A stretch of DNA of 64,000 bases from AP-15 sp963716115 (GTDB lineage Bacteria > Pseudomonadota > Alphaproteobacteria > ATCC43930 > CGMCC-115725), in assembly GCA_963716115.1 (NCBI GenBank), contig CAVQSZ010000033.1:1-64000 (forward strand). The letters are read 5' to 3'. Position numbers and translations under genes: made by a program. The notes under the pieces were generated by a model. The model was not told the origin of the DNA and made no database searches. It saw only the letters and a program-made list of their open reading frames with translations. Shown in pieces: positions 17,119 through 27,855 of this stretch (within the stretch, counting starts at the first letter, position 1; every line of letters starts with the position of its first letter).

Positions 17119-17519
17119 GCCAGCCGCCGTTGCAGCTCGGCGTAGAGGTGCTCGGCTTCTTCGAGGAACGCCGGGATCGCAGCGGCGACTTGGGCAGCCA
17201 CCCTGGAATTGTAAGTGTGGCTCGTGCGCGCCCGCATTTCGCGAAAGCGCCGCCAGACCGGCCAGTCGCTCCGCAGGATCCCCTGAGCATTTGCGGTCCG
17301 GATCAAATCGGCGAAGGGCATCCGCTCGATGTCGTCGGGAGAAGCCGCCGTTTCCTCGAGATACCGTTTGAGCATTTTATGGCTCAGTTCATAGGTGAAC
17401 TCGAATCGCTGGATCAGCCCGTCGCGGATCTGCTCGTCCGTCGTTTCGCGCTCGTAACGGGCGAGACCCTCGCGAAGACGCCGCACCGCATTGCCGAGCG
17501 AGGTGGTGTCGAGCTTCAT
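17115..17519 (-). CDS. HEPN / nucleotidyltransferase substrate-binding protein (HI0074 family), HepT-like toxin candidate
   Basis: This 134-residue all-helical protein matches the HI0074-type nucleotidyltransferase-binding family (RFEFTYELSHKMLKRYLEE, WRRFREMRARTSHTYNSR). Residues R96 to Y103 form RX4HXY, the motif in which HepT RNases cleave RNA and on whose tyrosine MntA places AMP. This makes a toxin role plausible, though classical HI0074 proteins are less studied. I use the ATG at 17519, preceded by GGGGGAGC; an upstream ATG at 17558 would overlap the previous gene. It sits between two nucleotidyltransferase genes, overlapping the downstream one by 4 bases. Confidence 0.8.
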   Translation of the reverse strand: MKLDTTSLGNAVRRLREGLARYERETTDEQIRDGLIQRFEFTYELSHKMLKRYLEETAASPDDIERMPFADLIRTANAQGILRSDWPVWRRFREMRARTSHTYNSRVAAQVAAAIPAFLEEAEHLYAELQRRLA

Positions 17520-17547
17520 CGCGCGCTCCCCCGCGGGGGTTTCGCGG

Positions 17548-17853
17548 TCACGCTTCATAGACCGGCTCCCGCGAGCCGTCGATGCTCGCCTTGAGGTAGG
17601 GATTGCGCATCGCGCCCGGTTCGACGAGATCGGCCGGGCGACCTAAGAGAGCCTTGAGCAACTCTTTGAAGCCAAAATAGGTTTCAAGCGAGAGCGCTTC
17701 GGGATGGCCAAGATCGAATTCGACCAGAAAATCGACATCGCTGTGTTCGGGATCGAAATCGCCGCGCGCGGCCGACCCGAACAGCCGCCGCACTTGAAAG
17801 CGGCGGCAAAGCGCCTCCACTTCCTCGCGATGCAACGCGATTTCGTCGATCAT
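17548..17853 (-). CDS. MntA-like minimal nucleotidyltransferase (first of two)
   Basis: This 101-residue member of the MNT family has the pattern RRLFGSAARGDFDPEHSDVD followed by FLVEF, and a third acidic residue in RPADLVEP. The sequence is of the type usually paired with DUF86 HepT proteins, while the partner next door is of the HI0074 type. It ends near an alternative start of the HEPN-like gene. It may be an extra antitoxin for that protein or the survivor of a separate MntA-HepT pair. It belongs to the same minus-strand run as hsdS and hsdR. Confidence 0.82.
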   Translation of the reverse strand: MIDEIALHREEVEALCRRFQVRRLFGSAARGDFDPEHSDVDFLVEFDLGHPEALSLETYFGFKELLKALLGRPADLVEPGAMRNPYLKASIDGSREPVYEA

Positions 17854-17893
17854 ATCGATTTCTCGCCGGCAAAGCCTGGAGTCATGGCCTCGA

Positions 17894-18298
17894 TCAGGCT
17901 GCGGCGCGCTTGCCTGGGCGTCGGGACGGGGCCTTTGTCACGGGCGGGAGGAGGAGATCCGCCGGCACCCCGAAGCGGGCGCGCAGGCGTTGCACCATCG
18001 CCAGGCTCAATGGTCTTTGGCCGCGCAAGACGTCGCCGACGCGGTTCGCCGGGCCCAGCAGCGGGATCAGGTCCGCTCTCGTCAGGCTGTGCTGGTCCAT
18101 CAGATAGCGGATCACGTCGGCCGCGCTCGGCGCTCGCGGCGGCCACTTTTCCTCCTCGTAGGCGGCGATCAGGCGGGCCTGCGCCGCCAGCCTGGGGCTG
18201 TCGCAGGGATCACACGATTGCATGAGCCGATCGACGAGCGCGCGCGCCCGGGCCAGTTCCGCATCGCTGTCGATCACGATCAGGGTCGCATCCATCAA
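17894..18298 (-). CDS. higA: HigA-type antitoxin with XRE helix-turn-helix
   Basis: This 134-residue protein follows the HigB toxin gene with a 4-base overlap, the reversed toxin-first order typical of HigBA. The N-terminal part is helical. The central helix-turn-helix is seen in DVIRYLMDQHSLTRADLIPL followed by LGPANRVGDVLRGQRPLSLA, the pattern of HigA antitoxins paired with PF09907 toxins. The C-terminal tail is basic (SRRPGKRAAA). It probably binds HigB and represses its own promoter. It lies 40 bases before the nucleotidyltransferase trio, inside the hsdS-hsdR gap. Confidence 0.85.
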   Translation of the reverse strand: MMDATLIVIDSDAELARARALVDRLMQSCDPCDSPRLAAQARLIAAYEEEKWPPRAPSAADVIRYLMDQHSLTRADLIPLLGPANRVGDVLRGQRPLSLAMVQRLRARFGVPADLLLPPVTKAPSRRPGKRAAA

Positions 18299-18606
18299 AT
18301 TGTCTCCGCATCGATCCGGTCGTATTCGGCATAACTCCCGAAGAACCGAATTACCAGCACTCCTGCTTGGTATTGCAAGGCGGCAACCAGCCTATAGTCG
18401 TTTCCCTTGATGTTGAATACGACCCGTCCGGCTTTGAGGATGCTCGCTCTCGGGTGGGAGGCCTTCACCTCCTCGGGATTGCGCCATCGGGCACGGCGTG
18501 CGATGGCGACCCACACATCGTATTGCGATCGCGCCGCCCGGATGCCTCTGTCGCCGGCATGGGTCGCGAAATGGCGCTCGACGGCCTCCGTGCCGACAAC
18601 AATCAT
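18295..18606 (-). CDS. higB: HigB-family mRNA interferase toxin (PF09907 type)
   Basis: This 103-residue protein has the family hallmarks WRNPEEVKASHPRASIL, VVFNIKGNDYRLVAALQY and IRFFGSYAEYDRIDAETI. HigB toxins of this group cleave mRNA on the ribosome. The protein is full length and its frame is intact. It is immediately followed by higA. Upstream and overlapping it is a damaged BrnT-like reading frame, so two TA loci may have been joined here. Confidence 0.9.
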   Translation of the reverse strand: MIVVGTEAVERHFATHAGDRGIRAARSQYDVWVAIARRARWRNPEEVKASHPRASILKAGRVVFNIKGNDYRLVAALQYQAGVLVIRFFGSYAEYDRIDAETI

Positions 18607-18877
18607 CGCCTGAGGGGCGTCTCACCCCAGAGCTCACGCCGCCGCTCATCAGGAGCGTCAATCGATTTCCCGACGCCCTCTTCGGTCCCGTCCATACCAC
18701 GATCACCATGCGGGCCGACAGCAACCCGACGGTAATCAACCGCTTTTCCGGATAGGGAAACCGCTGGTCGACGATCGTATAAGTCAATCCGGCGAACTCC
18801 CGTTCGGTGTCCAGAAAATCGACGCGGCGCCTGCGCAGCGTCTCCGCCCGCTTCGCCGGATCAAAGGTGATCCGCAT
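18392..18877 (-). pseudogene. BrnT-like (DUF497) toxin, C-terminal part lost or out of frame
   Basis: Residues 1-63 are a good BrnT match: MRITFDPAKRAETLRRRRVD, then FAGLTYTIVDQRF, PYPEKRLITVGLL and ARMVIVVWT. BrnT normally ends about 25 residues later with a basic R-R-I-I-S type strand. Here the frame leaves the family right after WT (about 18689) and runs on as unrelated sequence overlapping higB. A one-base insertion in the G run near 18687 would explain the loss, since the next frame reads DRRGRREID. No BrnA antitoxin follows. I regard it as a remnant; the open frame after 18689 is probably not translated usefully. Confidence 0.6.
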
Positions 18878-18983
18878 CGGCCATCATTTAGCCGCGAAAA
18901 TCAAAGACTCAAGCGTCTACCCGCAAGAAGTTCTCTCGCCCGAAGCGTGAGCTTCGTGCGGCCCGCCTCGGCGGCATGGAAGG

Positions 18984-19592
18984 TCACCCATGGCTGCGGG
19001 GAGCGTAAATGGTTGGTTGTCCAGGTCCGGCGGCTCGTCCTGGGACCGGCTGTAGATGCTCCATCCGCAGGGGTCGCTTGTGATGCACCGAGTAGAAACG
19101 CGACCCGAACACATCCTGATATTCGAGCCAGATTTCCCACAGCTTTCCTGTGACGTCGGAAAAGTCAGTTCGATTAAGCGGCTCTTGCTCGTGGATCCGA
19201 ACCGGGACGAGGAGTGGAGCGTTCTCACCGCCTCGGCTCTCCCCCGCGGCCAGCGGTCCGAGTTCCCATCGTTCGGTCGTCCAGCCGTTCATATCGAGAA
19301 ATTTGAACTTGATCATCAACTCCAGTGCGGGGCCGGTCCCGAGGTTTCGGAGCGTGCATTTGACCGCCAGCGTGCCGAAGGAAGGGTTGTCCGGGAAGGG
19401 GTCGACCCTCTCTATCAGCTCACCGCGTTTGTTCAATGGATCGACGCCGCTGAAAGGCACCAGAACACAAATCGGCCGGAACCGGTCCAGATGCTGTCGT
19501 CTGCCGTGGCGAATTATGACATATGTCGCTACCGCCATGCCGATCGTTCCGGCGGCGGTCAGAAATCCCCACAAATCGGCCCAAAAGTCCAT
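18984..19592 (-). CDS. Membrane-anchored protein of unknown function in the hsd operon
   Basis: This 202-residue protein has one N-terminal transmembrane helix (FLTAAGTIGMAVATYVII) followed by RHGRRQ, which fixes the rest in the cytoplasm. The soluble part is beta-rich (LAVKCTLRNLGTGPALELMI, ENAPLLVPVRIHEQ). I do not recognise a named domain. Proteins of this shape, one helix plus a beta-rich region, are often seen beside restriction genes in bacteria, which I offer only as context. The ATG lies 3 bases after the hsdS stop, so it is cotranscribed and probably coupled to hsdS. About 105 bases without a gene separate it from the BrnT-like remnant. Confidence 0.65.
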   Translation of the reverse strand: MDFWADLWGFLTAAGTIGMAVATYVIIRHGRRQHLDRFRPICVLVPFSGVDPLNKRGELIERVDPFPDNPSFGTLAVKCTLRNLGTGPALELMIKFKFLDMNGWTTERWELGPLAAGESRGGENAPLLVPVRIHEQEPLNRTDFSDVTGKLWEIWLEYQDVFGSRFYSVHHKRPLRMEHLQPVPGRAAGPGQPTIYAPRSHG

Positions 19593-19595
19593 CGA

Positions 19596-20837
<1,242 letters not shown>

Positions 20838-20849
<12 letters not shown>

Positions 20850-20977
20850 GCCCAAGCTCCCTCAGATTGGCGGCGATGGCGGCGTCCAGCTTTGCGGCCT
20901 CGGCCTGCTGCTGCCGCAACGTCGCGGTCAGCCGGCGCATCTTCTCCTCGAACGGCTCGCCGTCATCCTCGGCCGCC
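20838..20977. repeat. 140-bp direct repeat of the hsdM 3' end, copy next to hsdS
   Basis: These 140 bases match 21562-21701 over their whole length with about 11 mismatches by my count and no gaps. The second copy is the true end of hsdM. Together they bracket the DUF4258-YgiT cassette. The homology stops at 20977, about 36 bases from the ygiT stop. Confidence 0.92.
20839..20977 (-). pseudogene. Truncated hsdM C-terminal fragment
   Basis: On the minus strand this stretch codes for the last 45 or so residues of HsdM (EDDGEPFEEKMRRLTATLRQ, AAIAANLRELGHGG, stop), in frame, with no start or upstream part of the gene. It is a duplicate of the end of the full hsdM gene some 720 bp away. It is unlikely to be expressed as a protein but keeps the hsdS start in its usual context. 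Confidence 0.88.
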
Positions 20978-21013
20978 CACCCAGGCCATTCACTGTCCCT
21001 TCGCTATGCCGTT

Positions 21014-21231
21014 TCATGCGGCGTAGGACATGATTTCCAGCTCCGCCCGCTCGTCGGCCTCGGCCAGCATCCTGTCCACCTGGGCCATAACCGGATCTTC
21101 GATCAGATACTCGCCGCACGAGCCGCATTGCAGGACGGGCAGCGCTTTGAAGATCACGATGCGCCTCGCGCCGATCTTGAAGGGCATGTCCGTATCGGCT
21201 GTTTCAAGCGGACCGCCGCACACGTGGCATT

Positions 21232-21235
<4 letters not shown>
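21014..21235 (-). CDS. YgiT-type zinc-finger antitoxin
   Basis: This 73-residue protein has two CxxC pairs (MKCHVCGGPLE and LQCGSCGEYLIE) separated by about 34 residues, as in the zinc-binding N-terminal domain of MqsA/YgiT proteins. The DNA-binding half of MqsA is missing, which is usual for the antitoxins paired with DUF4258. It overlaps the DUF4258 gene by 4 bases (ATGA). I start at the ATG at 21235 because it gives the standard MKCHVCG beginning. It lies between hsdM and the duplicated hsdM tail. Confidence 0.87.
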
Positions 21236-23110
<1,875 letters not shown>

Positions 23111-23429
23111 TGTTCTGTGTTCGCCCGCGCGCCATCGCTCCTCCCGCTCCCGTCCGCCGGCAGCTATGGGATACTATATCACTCCCAGCCTGCAATTGCC
23201 TGCTCCGCCGCCATCGGCGCCGCGGCTATTCCGCATCCGGCACCCCCGCCTCCAGCTCTTCGAGCCAGACTGTGGCGGTGGCGTCGGAGGGCTCGCGCCA
23301 GTCGCCGCGGGGGAAGGAGCCGCCCGAGGAGGTTTTCGCGCCGTCGGGGAGGGCCGAGCGCTTGAACCGGCTCTGCCATAGGCCGCGGCCATCCAGGCGG
23401 TCTCGAAGATCGGGGTTTTGCTCGGAGGC
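23111..23429. other. Intergenic region upstream of hsdM
   Basis: This gap of about 320 bases lies between the hsdM start and the 3' end of tRNA-Cys and should hold the hsd promoter. I see no convincing sigma-70 boxes. A minus-strand reading frame ending at 23226 is open back through the tRNA gene and resembles no family I know. I therefore do not call it a gene. Confidence 0.5.
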
Positions 23430-23503
23430 TGGAGGCCGGAAGCGGAATCGAACCGCTGTACGAGGATTTGCAGTCCTCTGCATAACCACTCTGCCATCCG
23501 GCC
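23430..23503 (-). tRNA. tRNA-Cys (GCA)
   Basis: On the minus strand the 74 bases form a cloverleaf with acceptor arms GGCCGGA/TCCGGCC, anticodon loop ACTGCAAAT (anticodon GCA), T arm GGTTCGATTCC, discriminator T and an encoded CCA. Its 3' end points toward the hsd operon. Confidence 0.97.
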
Positions 23504-23633
23504 CGGCGCGGCCTCATATAGGCCCGCTGCGCTCCGGGTCAAGCGCGCGGCGAGAGGGATGCGCCGGCGCTGTTGCCGCGGGCCGCCGGCGCTCATATAT
23601 TTCCTGCTCCCAGGTTTGGTGAAGAGTGAGCCG

Positions 23634-24269
23634 ATGGCGCGCGTTACCGTCGAAGATTGCGTCCTTAAGGTGCCCAACCGGTTCGAGCTGGTGCTGCTCG
23701 CCTCGCAGCGCGCCCGTGAGATCACCTCGGGCGCGCCGCTGACGCTCGACCGCGACGACGACAAGAACCCGGTCGTGGCGCTGCGCGAGATCGCCGACGA
23801 AACGGTCGGCCTGCCGCAGCTGCGCGACGCGGTGGTGCGCGGCATGCAAAAGCAGGTCGAGATCGACGAGCCCGAGGAGACCCCCGAGCTCGAGGTCGAC
23901 CCGTCGGTGTTCGGAGTGGCCCCGCCCGCCGCCGGCCTGGCCGCCGGCCTGATCGACGAGCCCGACCTCGACGAGGAGGAGGCGCTCGAGGCCGACGAGG
24001 AAGCGGGGCGCCGACGACGCGGGCGCCGACGACGCGGGCGGCGCGGACGCGCTGGAGGCGGAGGCGTTGGACGGGCAGGCGCTCGCTGCGCACGAGCTCG
24101 CCGAGGACGAGCTTGTCGAGGACGAGCTCCCCGAGGACGAGCTTGTCGAGGACGAGCTCCCGAGGACGAGCTTGTCGAGGACATCCTCGAGGCCGACGCG
24201 GAGGAGGTCGACCTTGCCGAGACCCCGGCCGGCGACGAGCCGGCGGTCGATCCCGACGAGGAGCCCTGA
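23634..24269 (+). CDS. rpoZ: RNA polymerase omega subunit with long acidic tail, two compensating frameshifts
   Basis: Omega helps assemble RNA polymerase and is a sensor site for ppGpp. The conserved part is clear: MARVTVEDCVLKVPNRFELV, then LASQRAREITSGAPLTLD and KNPVVALREIADETV. The C-terminal tail is much longer than usual. In the frame as written, its middle becomes arginine/glycine-rich between about 24007 and 24160. An extra G near 24006 and a missing C near 24160 cancel each other; correcting both restores a continuous acidic tail with DELVEDELPE repeats. The annotated span is open either way. rsh follows, as in many alphaproteobacteria. Confidence 0.92.
   Translation: MARVTVEDCVLKVPNRFELVLLASQRAREITSGAPLTLDRDDDKNPVVALREIADETVGLPQLRDAVVRGMQKQVEIDEPEETPELEVDPSVFGVAPPAAGLAAGLIDEPDLDEEEALEADEEAGRRRRGRRRRGRRGRAGGGGVGRAGARCARARRGRACRGRAPRGRACRGRAPEDELVEDILEADAEEVDLAETPAGDEPAVDPDEEP
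24102..24190. repeat. 30-bp tandem repeat in the rpoZ tail
   Basis: Nearly three copies of a 30-bp unit (core GAGGACGAGCTTGTCGAG) encode repeated DELVE/DELPE acidic residues. The last junction lacks one C relative to the others, which is where the reading frame shifts back. Confidence 0.8.
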
Positions 24270-24371
24270 GCGCGCGATGCGGCGCGCGCGGCCGGCGATG
24301 CGATGAATGACGGCGGGGCGATAGTCGCAGCGGCGGCCTCCCGGCCGCAGCCGGCCGGGCGCGACGGCGCC

Positions 24372-26513
24372 ATGATGCGCCAGTTCGAGCTGGTCGAGCT
24401 GGTCAAATCCTACGACCCCAACGCCGACGAGGACGCGCTCAACCGCGCCTACGTCTATTCGATGAAGGCGCACGGCGCCCAATTGCGCGCCTCGGGCGAC
24501 CCCTATTTTTCGCACCCGGTCCAGGTCGCCGGCATCCTCGCCCAAATGAAGCTCGACAGCGCCTCGATCGTGACCGGCCTCTTGCACGACACGGTCGAGG
24601 ACACGGTCGCCACTCTGGACGACATCGAGCGCCGGTTCGGCCCGGAGATCGCGCGCCTCGTCGACGGCGTCACCAAGCTGTCGCGGATCGAGCTGCAATC
24701 CGACCAGACCAAGCAGGCCGAAAACTTCCGCAAGCTCGTCCTCGCCATGTCCGAGGACATCCGGGTGCTGCTGGTCAAGCTCGCCGACCGGCTGCACAAC
24801 ATGCGGACCCTGCGGTTCATCGAGAGCGAGGAGAAGCGCCGGCGGATCGCGCGCGAGACGATGGACATCTACGCGCCGCTGGCCGAGCGGATCGGCATGC
24901 ACCGGATGAAGGACCAGCTCGAGGATTTGGCCTTCGCCGAGCTCTACCCCGACGCCCGCGGCAGCATCCTGGCGCGCCTCGATTTCCTGCGCAGCAAGGG
25001 CGCCGACGTGGTGCCGCGGATCCTGGCCGAGCTCGAGCGCAGGCTCGCCGAGGGCGGGATCGCCGGCCCCGTCGTCTCCGGGCGCGAGAAGTCGCCTTAT
25101 TCGATCTGGCACAAGATGCAGCGCAAGAACGTCGCCTTCGAGCAGCTCTCGGACGTGATGGCGTTCCGCGTCCTGGTCGCCGACGTGGCCGAGTGCTACC
25201 ACGCGCTCGGCATCATCCATTCCGCCTATCATGTGGTCCCCGGGCGCTTCAGGGACTACATCTCGACCCCGAAGCCGAACAATTACCGCTCCGTGCACAC
25301 CGGCGTCATCGGCCCCGAGCAGCAGCGCATCGAGGTCCAGATCCGCACCGGCGAGATGCACGAGGTGGCCGAGCTCGGCGTCGCCGCGCACTGGACCTAC
25401 AAGCAGGGTGCGGCGCGCACCGAGGGCCGCCAGTACCGCTGGATGCGCGAGCTGCTCGACATCCTCGACCACGCCTCGGGGCCGGAGGAGTTTCTCGAGC
25501 ACACCAGGCTCGAAATGTTCCAGGACCAGGTCTTCGCCTTCACCCCGAAGGGCGACCTGATCGCGCTGCCGCGCGGGGCCACCACCGTCGATTTCGCCTA
25601 CGCCGTCCATTCCGAGGTCGGCGACACCTGCGTCGGGGCCAAGATCAACGGCCGCCTTTCGCCGCTGCGCACCGAGCTGGCCAACGGCGACCAGGTCGAG
25701 ATCGTCACCTCGAAGGCGCAGCGGCCGTCGCCGACCTGGGAGCGGTTTGTCGTCACCGGCAAGGCGCGCGCCCGCATCCGCCGCTTCATCCGCACCCAGC
25801 AGCGCGCCCAATACCTCGATCTCGGCCGCGCCATCGTGCAGAAGGCGTTCCGCCAGGAGGGCCGCGAGTTCTCCGAGCGGCCGCTCGAAGCGGTGCTGCG
25901 CGCCTTCAACTGCCCCAGCGTCGAGGACCTCTACGTCGCCGTCGGCCAGGGGCTGGCGACCGGGCGCGCGGTGATCAACGCCGCCTTCCCGCAGCAGCAG
26001 CCCGAGGCCAAGGCCAAGGTCGTCTCGTTGGCGCGGGCGCGGCGCAAGTTCGGCCGCAGCGACACGGCGGTGGCGATCCGCGGCCTGATCCCGGGCATGG
26101 CGCTGCATTTCGCCGGATGCTGCCACCCGCTGCCCGGCGACCGCATCGTCGGCATCGTCACCACCGGCAAGGGGGTGACGATCCACACGATCGACTGCGA
26201 AACCCTCGAAAGCTTCGCCGACACCCCCGAGCGCTGGCTCGACGTCGCCTGGAGCAACAACGAGGGCGACGCGATCCATGTCGGCCGGCTCAACGTCATG
26301 ATCGCCAACGAGCCGGGCAACCTCGGCAGCCTGACCACGGTGATCGGCAAGCAGGGCGGCAACATCAGCAATCTGAAGATCACCAACCGCTCGTCCGACT
26401 TCTTCGAGATCATGCTCGATGTCGAGGTCGCCGATGTGCGCCACCTGACGACGATCGTCGCCGCGCTGCGCGCCAACCCGGTCATCAACTCGGTCGAGCG
26501 GGCGCGCGGCTGA
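24372..26513 (+). CDS. rsh: Bifunctional (p)ppGpp synthetase/hydrolase, RSH family
   Basis: This is the stringent-response enzyme that makes and degrades (p)ppGpp. Domains in order are: HD hydrolase (SHPVQVAGIL, TGLLHDTVEDT, LADRLHNMRTL), synthetase (KMQRKNVAFEQLSDVMAFRV, RDYISTPKPNNYRSVHTGVI), TGS (VFAFTPKGDLIALPRGAT), a zinc-finger region (FAGCCHPLPGDRIVGI) and ACT (MIANEPGNLGSLTTVIGKQG). The basic RKN in the synthetase region, in place of an acidic ExDD, fits a bifunctional enzyme. Length is 713 residues from the ATG at 24372, the usual MMRQFELVE start; an in-frame ATG at 24303 would add 23 poorly conserved residues. It follows rpoZ as is common. Confidence 0.95.
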   Translation: MMRQFELVELVKSYDPNADEDALNRAYVYSMKAHGAQLRASGDPYFSHPVQVAGILAQMKLDSASIVTGLLHDTVEDTVATLDDIERRFGPEIARLVDGVTKLSRIELQSDQTKQAENFRKLVLAMSEDIRVLLVKLADRLHNMRTLRFIESEEKRRRIARETMDIYAPLAERIGMHRMKDQLEDLAFAELYPDARGSILARLDFLRSKGADVVPRILAELERRLAEGGIAGPVVSGREKSPYSIWHKMQRKNVAFEQLSDVMAFRVLVADVAECYHALGIIHSAYHVVPGRFRDYISTPKPNNYRSVHTGVIGPEQQRIEVQIRTGEMHEVAELGVAAHWTYKQGAARTEGRQYRWMRELLDILDHASGPEEFLEHTRLEMFQDQVFAFTPKGDLIALPRGATTVDFAYAVHSEVGDTCVGAKINGRLSPLRTELANGDQVEIVTSKAQRPSPTWERFVVTGKARARIRRFIRTQQRAQYLDLGRAIVQKAFRQEGREFSERPLEAVLRAFNCPSVEDLYVAVGQGLATGRAVINAAFPQQQPEAKAKVVSLARARRKFGRSDTAVAIRGLIPGMALHFAGCCHPLPGDRIVGIVTTGKGVTIHTIDCETLESFADTPERWLDVAWSNNEGDAIHVGRLNVMIANEPGNLGSLTTVIGKQGGNISNLKITNRSSDFFEIMLDVEVADVRHLTTIVAALRANPVINSVERARG

Positions 26514-26548
26514 TGGCCGCAGGCGCGGCCTGAGCCGCCGCTGAGTCG

Positions 26549-26965
26549 ATGATCCTCGGCCTCGGCAGCGACCTGATCGACATCCGCCGCATCGAGCAGA
26601 CGATCGCGCGCTTCGGGGACCGCTTCCTCGCCCGCGTCTTTACCGACGACGAGCGCCGGCGGTGCGATCGCCGCGCCGACCGGGCGGCCGGCTACGCCCG
26701 CCGGTTCGCCGCCAAGGAGGCCTGCTCGAAGGCGCTCGGCACCGGCTTCCGGCGCGGCGTCTATTGGCGCGACCTGGGGGTCGTCAACCTCCCTTCGGGC
26801 CAGCCGTCGATGCGGCTGACGGGCGGCGCGCGGCGGCGGCTCGACGAGATGACGCCGGAGGGGATGGCGGCGCGGCTCGATCTGTCCCTGACCGACGAGC
26901 CGCCGATCGCCCAGGCGGTCGTGATCATCACCGCCGTGCCGGTCTCGTCCGGCGGATCGCGCTGA
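26549..26965 (+). CDS. acpS: Holo-[acyl-carrier-protein] synthase
   Basis: AcpS moves phosphopantetheine from CoA onto acyl carrier protein. The 138-residue protein has the two metal-binding motifs: LGSDLIDIRRIE at the start and RRFAAKEACSKALGTGF in the middle. Length and layout are typical. It sits 35 bases after rsh and 78 bases before lepB, the standard alphaproteobacterial order, although pyrE and pdxJ, which often lie in this block, are absent. Confidence 0.94.
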   Translation: MILGLGSDLIDIRRIEQTIARFGDRFLARVFTDDERRRCDRRADRAAGYARRFAAKEACSKALGTGFRRGVYWRDLGVVNLPSGQPSMRLTGGARRRLDEMTPEGMAARLDLSLTDEPPIAQAVVIITAVPVSSGGSR

Positions 26966-27043
26966 ACTTTTCGCCGGCGCTCCCTTGACTTGCGCCGCCG
27001 TCCTGGGCTTGATCCCGCGCCATCCAGGCCGACAAGGCGCTTC

Positions 27044-27838
27044 ATGAAAACCAATTCCGCCCGCAAGGTCATCGCCAGGAAAAAATCGGCAGGCGGCATC
27101 GTCGATACGATAAAGACCGTTGTCTACGCTGTTCTGATCGCATTGGTGGTCCGGACCGTTGCCTTTGAGCCGTTCAATATTCCCTCGGGCTCGATGATCC
27201 CGACATTGCTCGTCGGCGACTATCTGTTTGTTTCCAAGTTTTCCTATGGCTATAGCCGCTATTCGTTGCCGTTCGGGTTGCCGCTGTTTTCCGGAAGGAT
27301 CTTCTTTCATTCCCCGACGCGCGGCGACGTCATCGTCTTCAAGGTGCCGACCGACAACTCGACCGATTTTATCAAGCGGCTGATCGGCCTGCCGGGCGAC
27401 CGCATCCAGGTGCGCCAGGGCGAGCTCTATATCGACGACAAGCTCGTCCCCCGCCGCAAGGTCAAGGACGAGCAATGCCCGGATAACGGGTTCGACATGT
27501 GCGTCCTCTACATCGAGACGTTGCCCAACGGCGTGTCGCACCCGATCATCAAGAAAACCGACGAAGGGGTTGTCAACAACACAAAAGTATTCACCGTGCC
27601 GGATGGCGAATTCTTCATGATGGGCGACAATCGGGATAATTCTTCAGACAGTCGTGTCGCGTTCGGCGCGAATTTGGACCCGCGCGCCGAGGATGCCCTG
27701 CGCTATGTCCCGGCGGAAAACCTGATCGGCAAGGCGCAGTTCATCTTCTTCTCGACCGATGGGTCGGCGAGGCTGTGGGAATTCTGGAAATGGCCGTTCG
27801 CGATCCGCTATGGGCGGCTGCTCACGGCGATCCATTAG
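27044..27838 (+). CDS. lepB: Signal peptidase I
   Basis: LepB removes signal peptides from secreted proteins at the outer face of the inner membrane. This 264-residue S26 peptidase has one N-terminal membrane helix (TVVYAVLIALVVRTVAF), the catalytic serine S50 in PSGSM, the general-base lysine K111 in FIKRLIGLPGDR, and the GDNRDNSSDSR box. The stop codon lies inside a 15-bp tandem duplication. The gene uses visibly more AT-ending codons than its neighbours, mainly near the start. rnc follows. Confidence 0.95.
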   Translation: MKTNSARKVIARKKSAGGIVDTIKTVVYAVLIALVVRTVAFEPFNIPSGSMIPTLLVGDYLFVSKFSYGYSRYSLPFGLPLFSGRIFFHSPTRGDVIVFKVPTDNSTDFIKRLIGLPGDRIQVRQGELYIDDKLVPRRKVKDEQCPDNGFDMCVLYIETLPNGVSHPIIKKTDEGVVNNTKVFTVPDGEFFMMGDNRDNSSDSRVAFGANLDPRAEDALRYVPAENLIGKAQFIFFSTDGSARLWEFWKWPFAIRYGRLLTAIH

Positions 27839-27855
27839 CGGGCGATCCATTAGCG
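27826..27855. repeat. 15-bp perfect tandem duplication across the lepB stop
   Basis: The unit GGCGATCCATTAGCG occurs at 27826-27840 and 27841-27855. The first copy contains the lepB stop (TAG, 27836-27838). The second copy ends one base before the rnc start codon. Confidence 0.9.

Noticed and set aside
23226..23489. An 87-codon minus-strand frame running through tRNA-Cys
   Set aside because: It needs translation of the tRNA sequence and resembles no known protein.
23514..26444. A 976-codon minus-strand frame opposite rpoZ and rsh
   Set aside because: It lies antisense to rpoZ and rsh, both of which are clear genes. Its composition is that of a mirrored frame and it matches no family.
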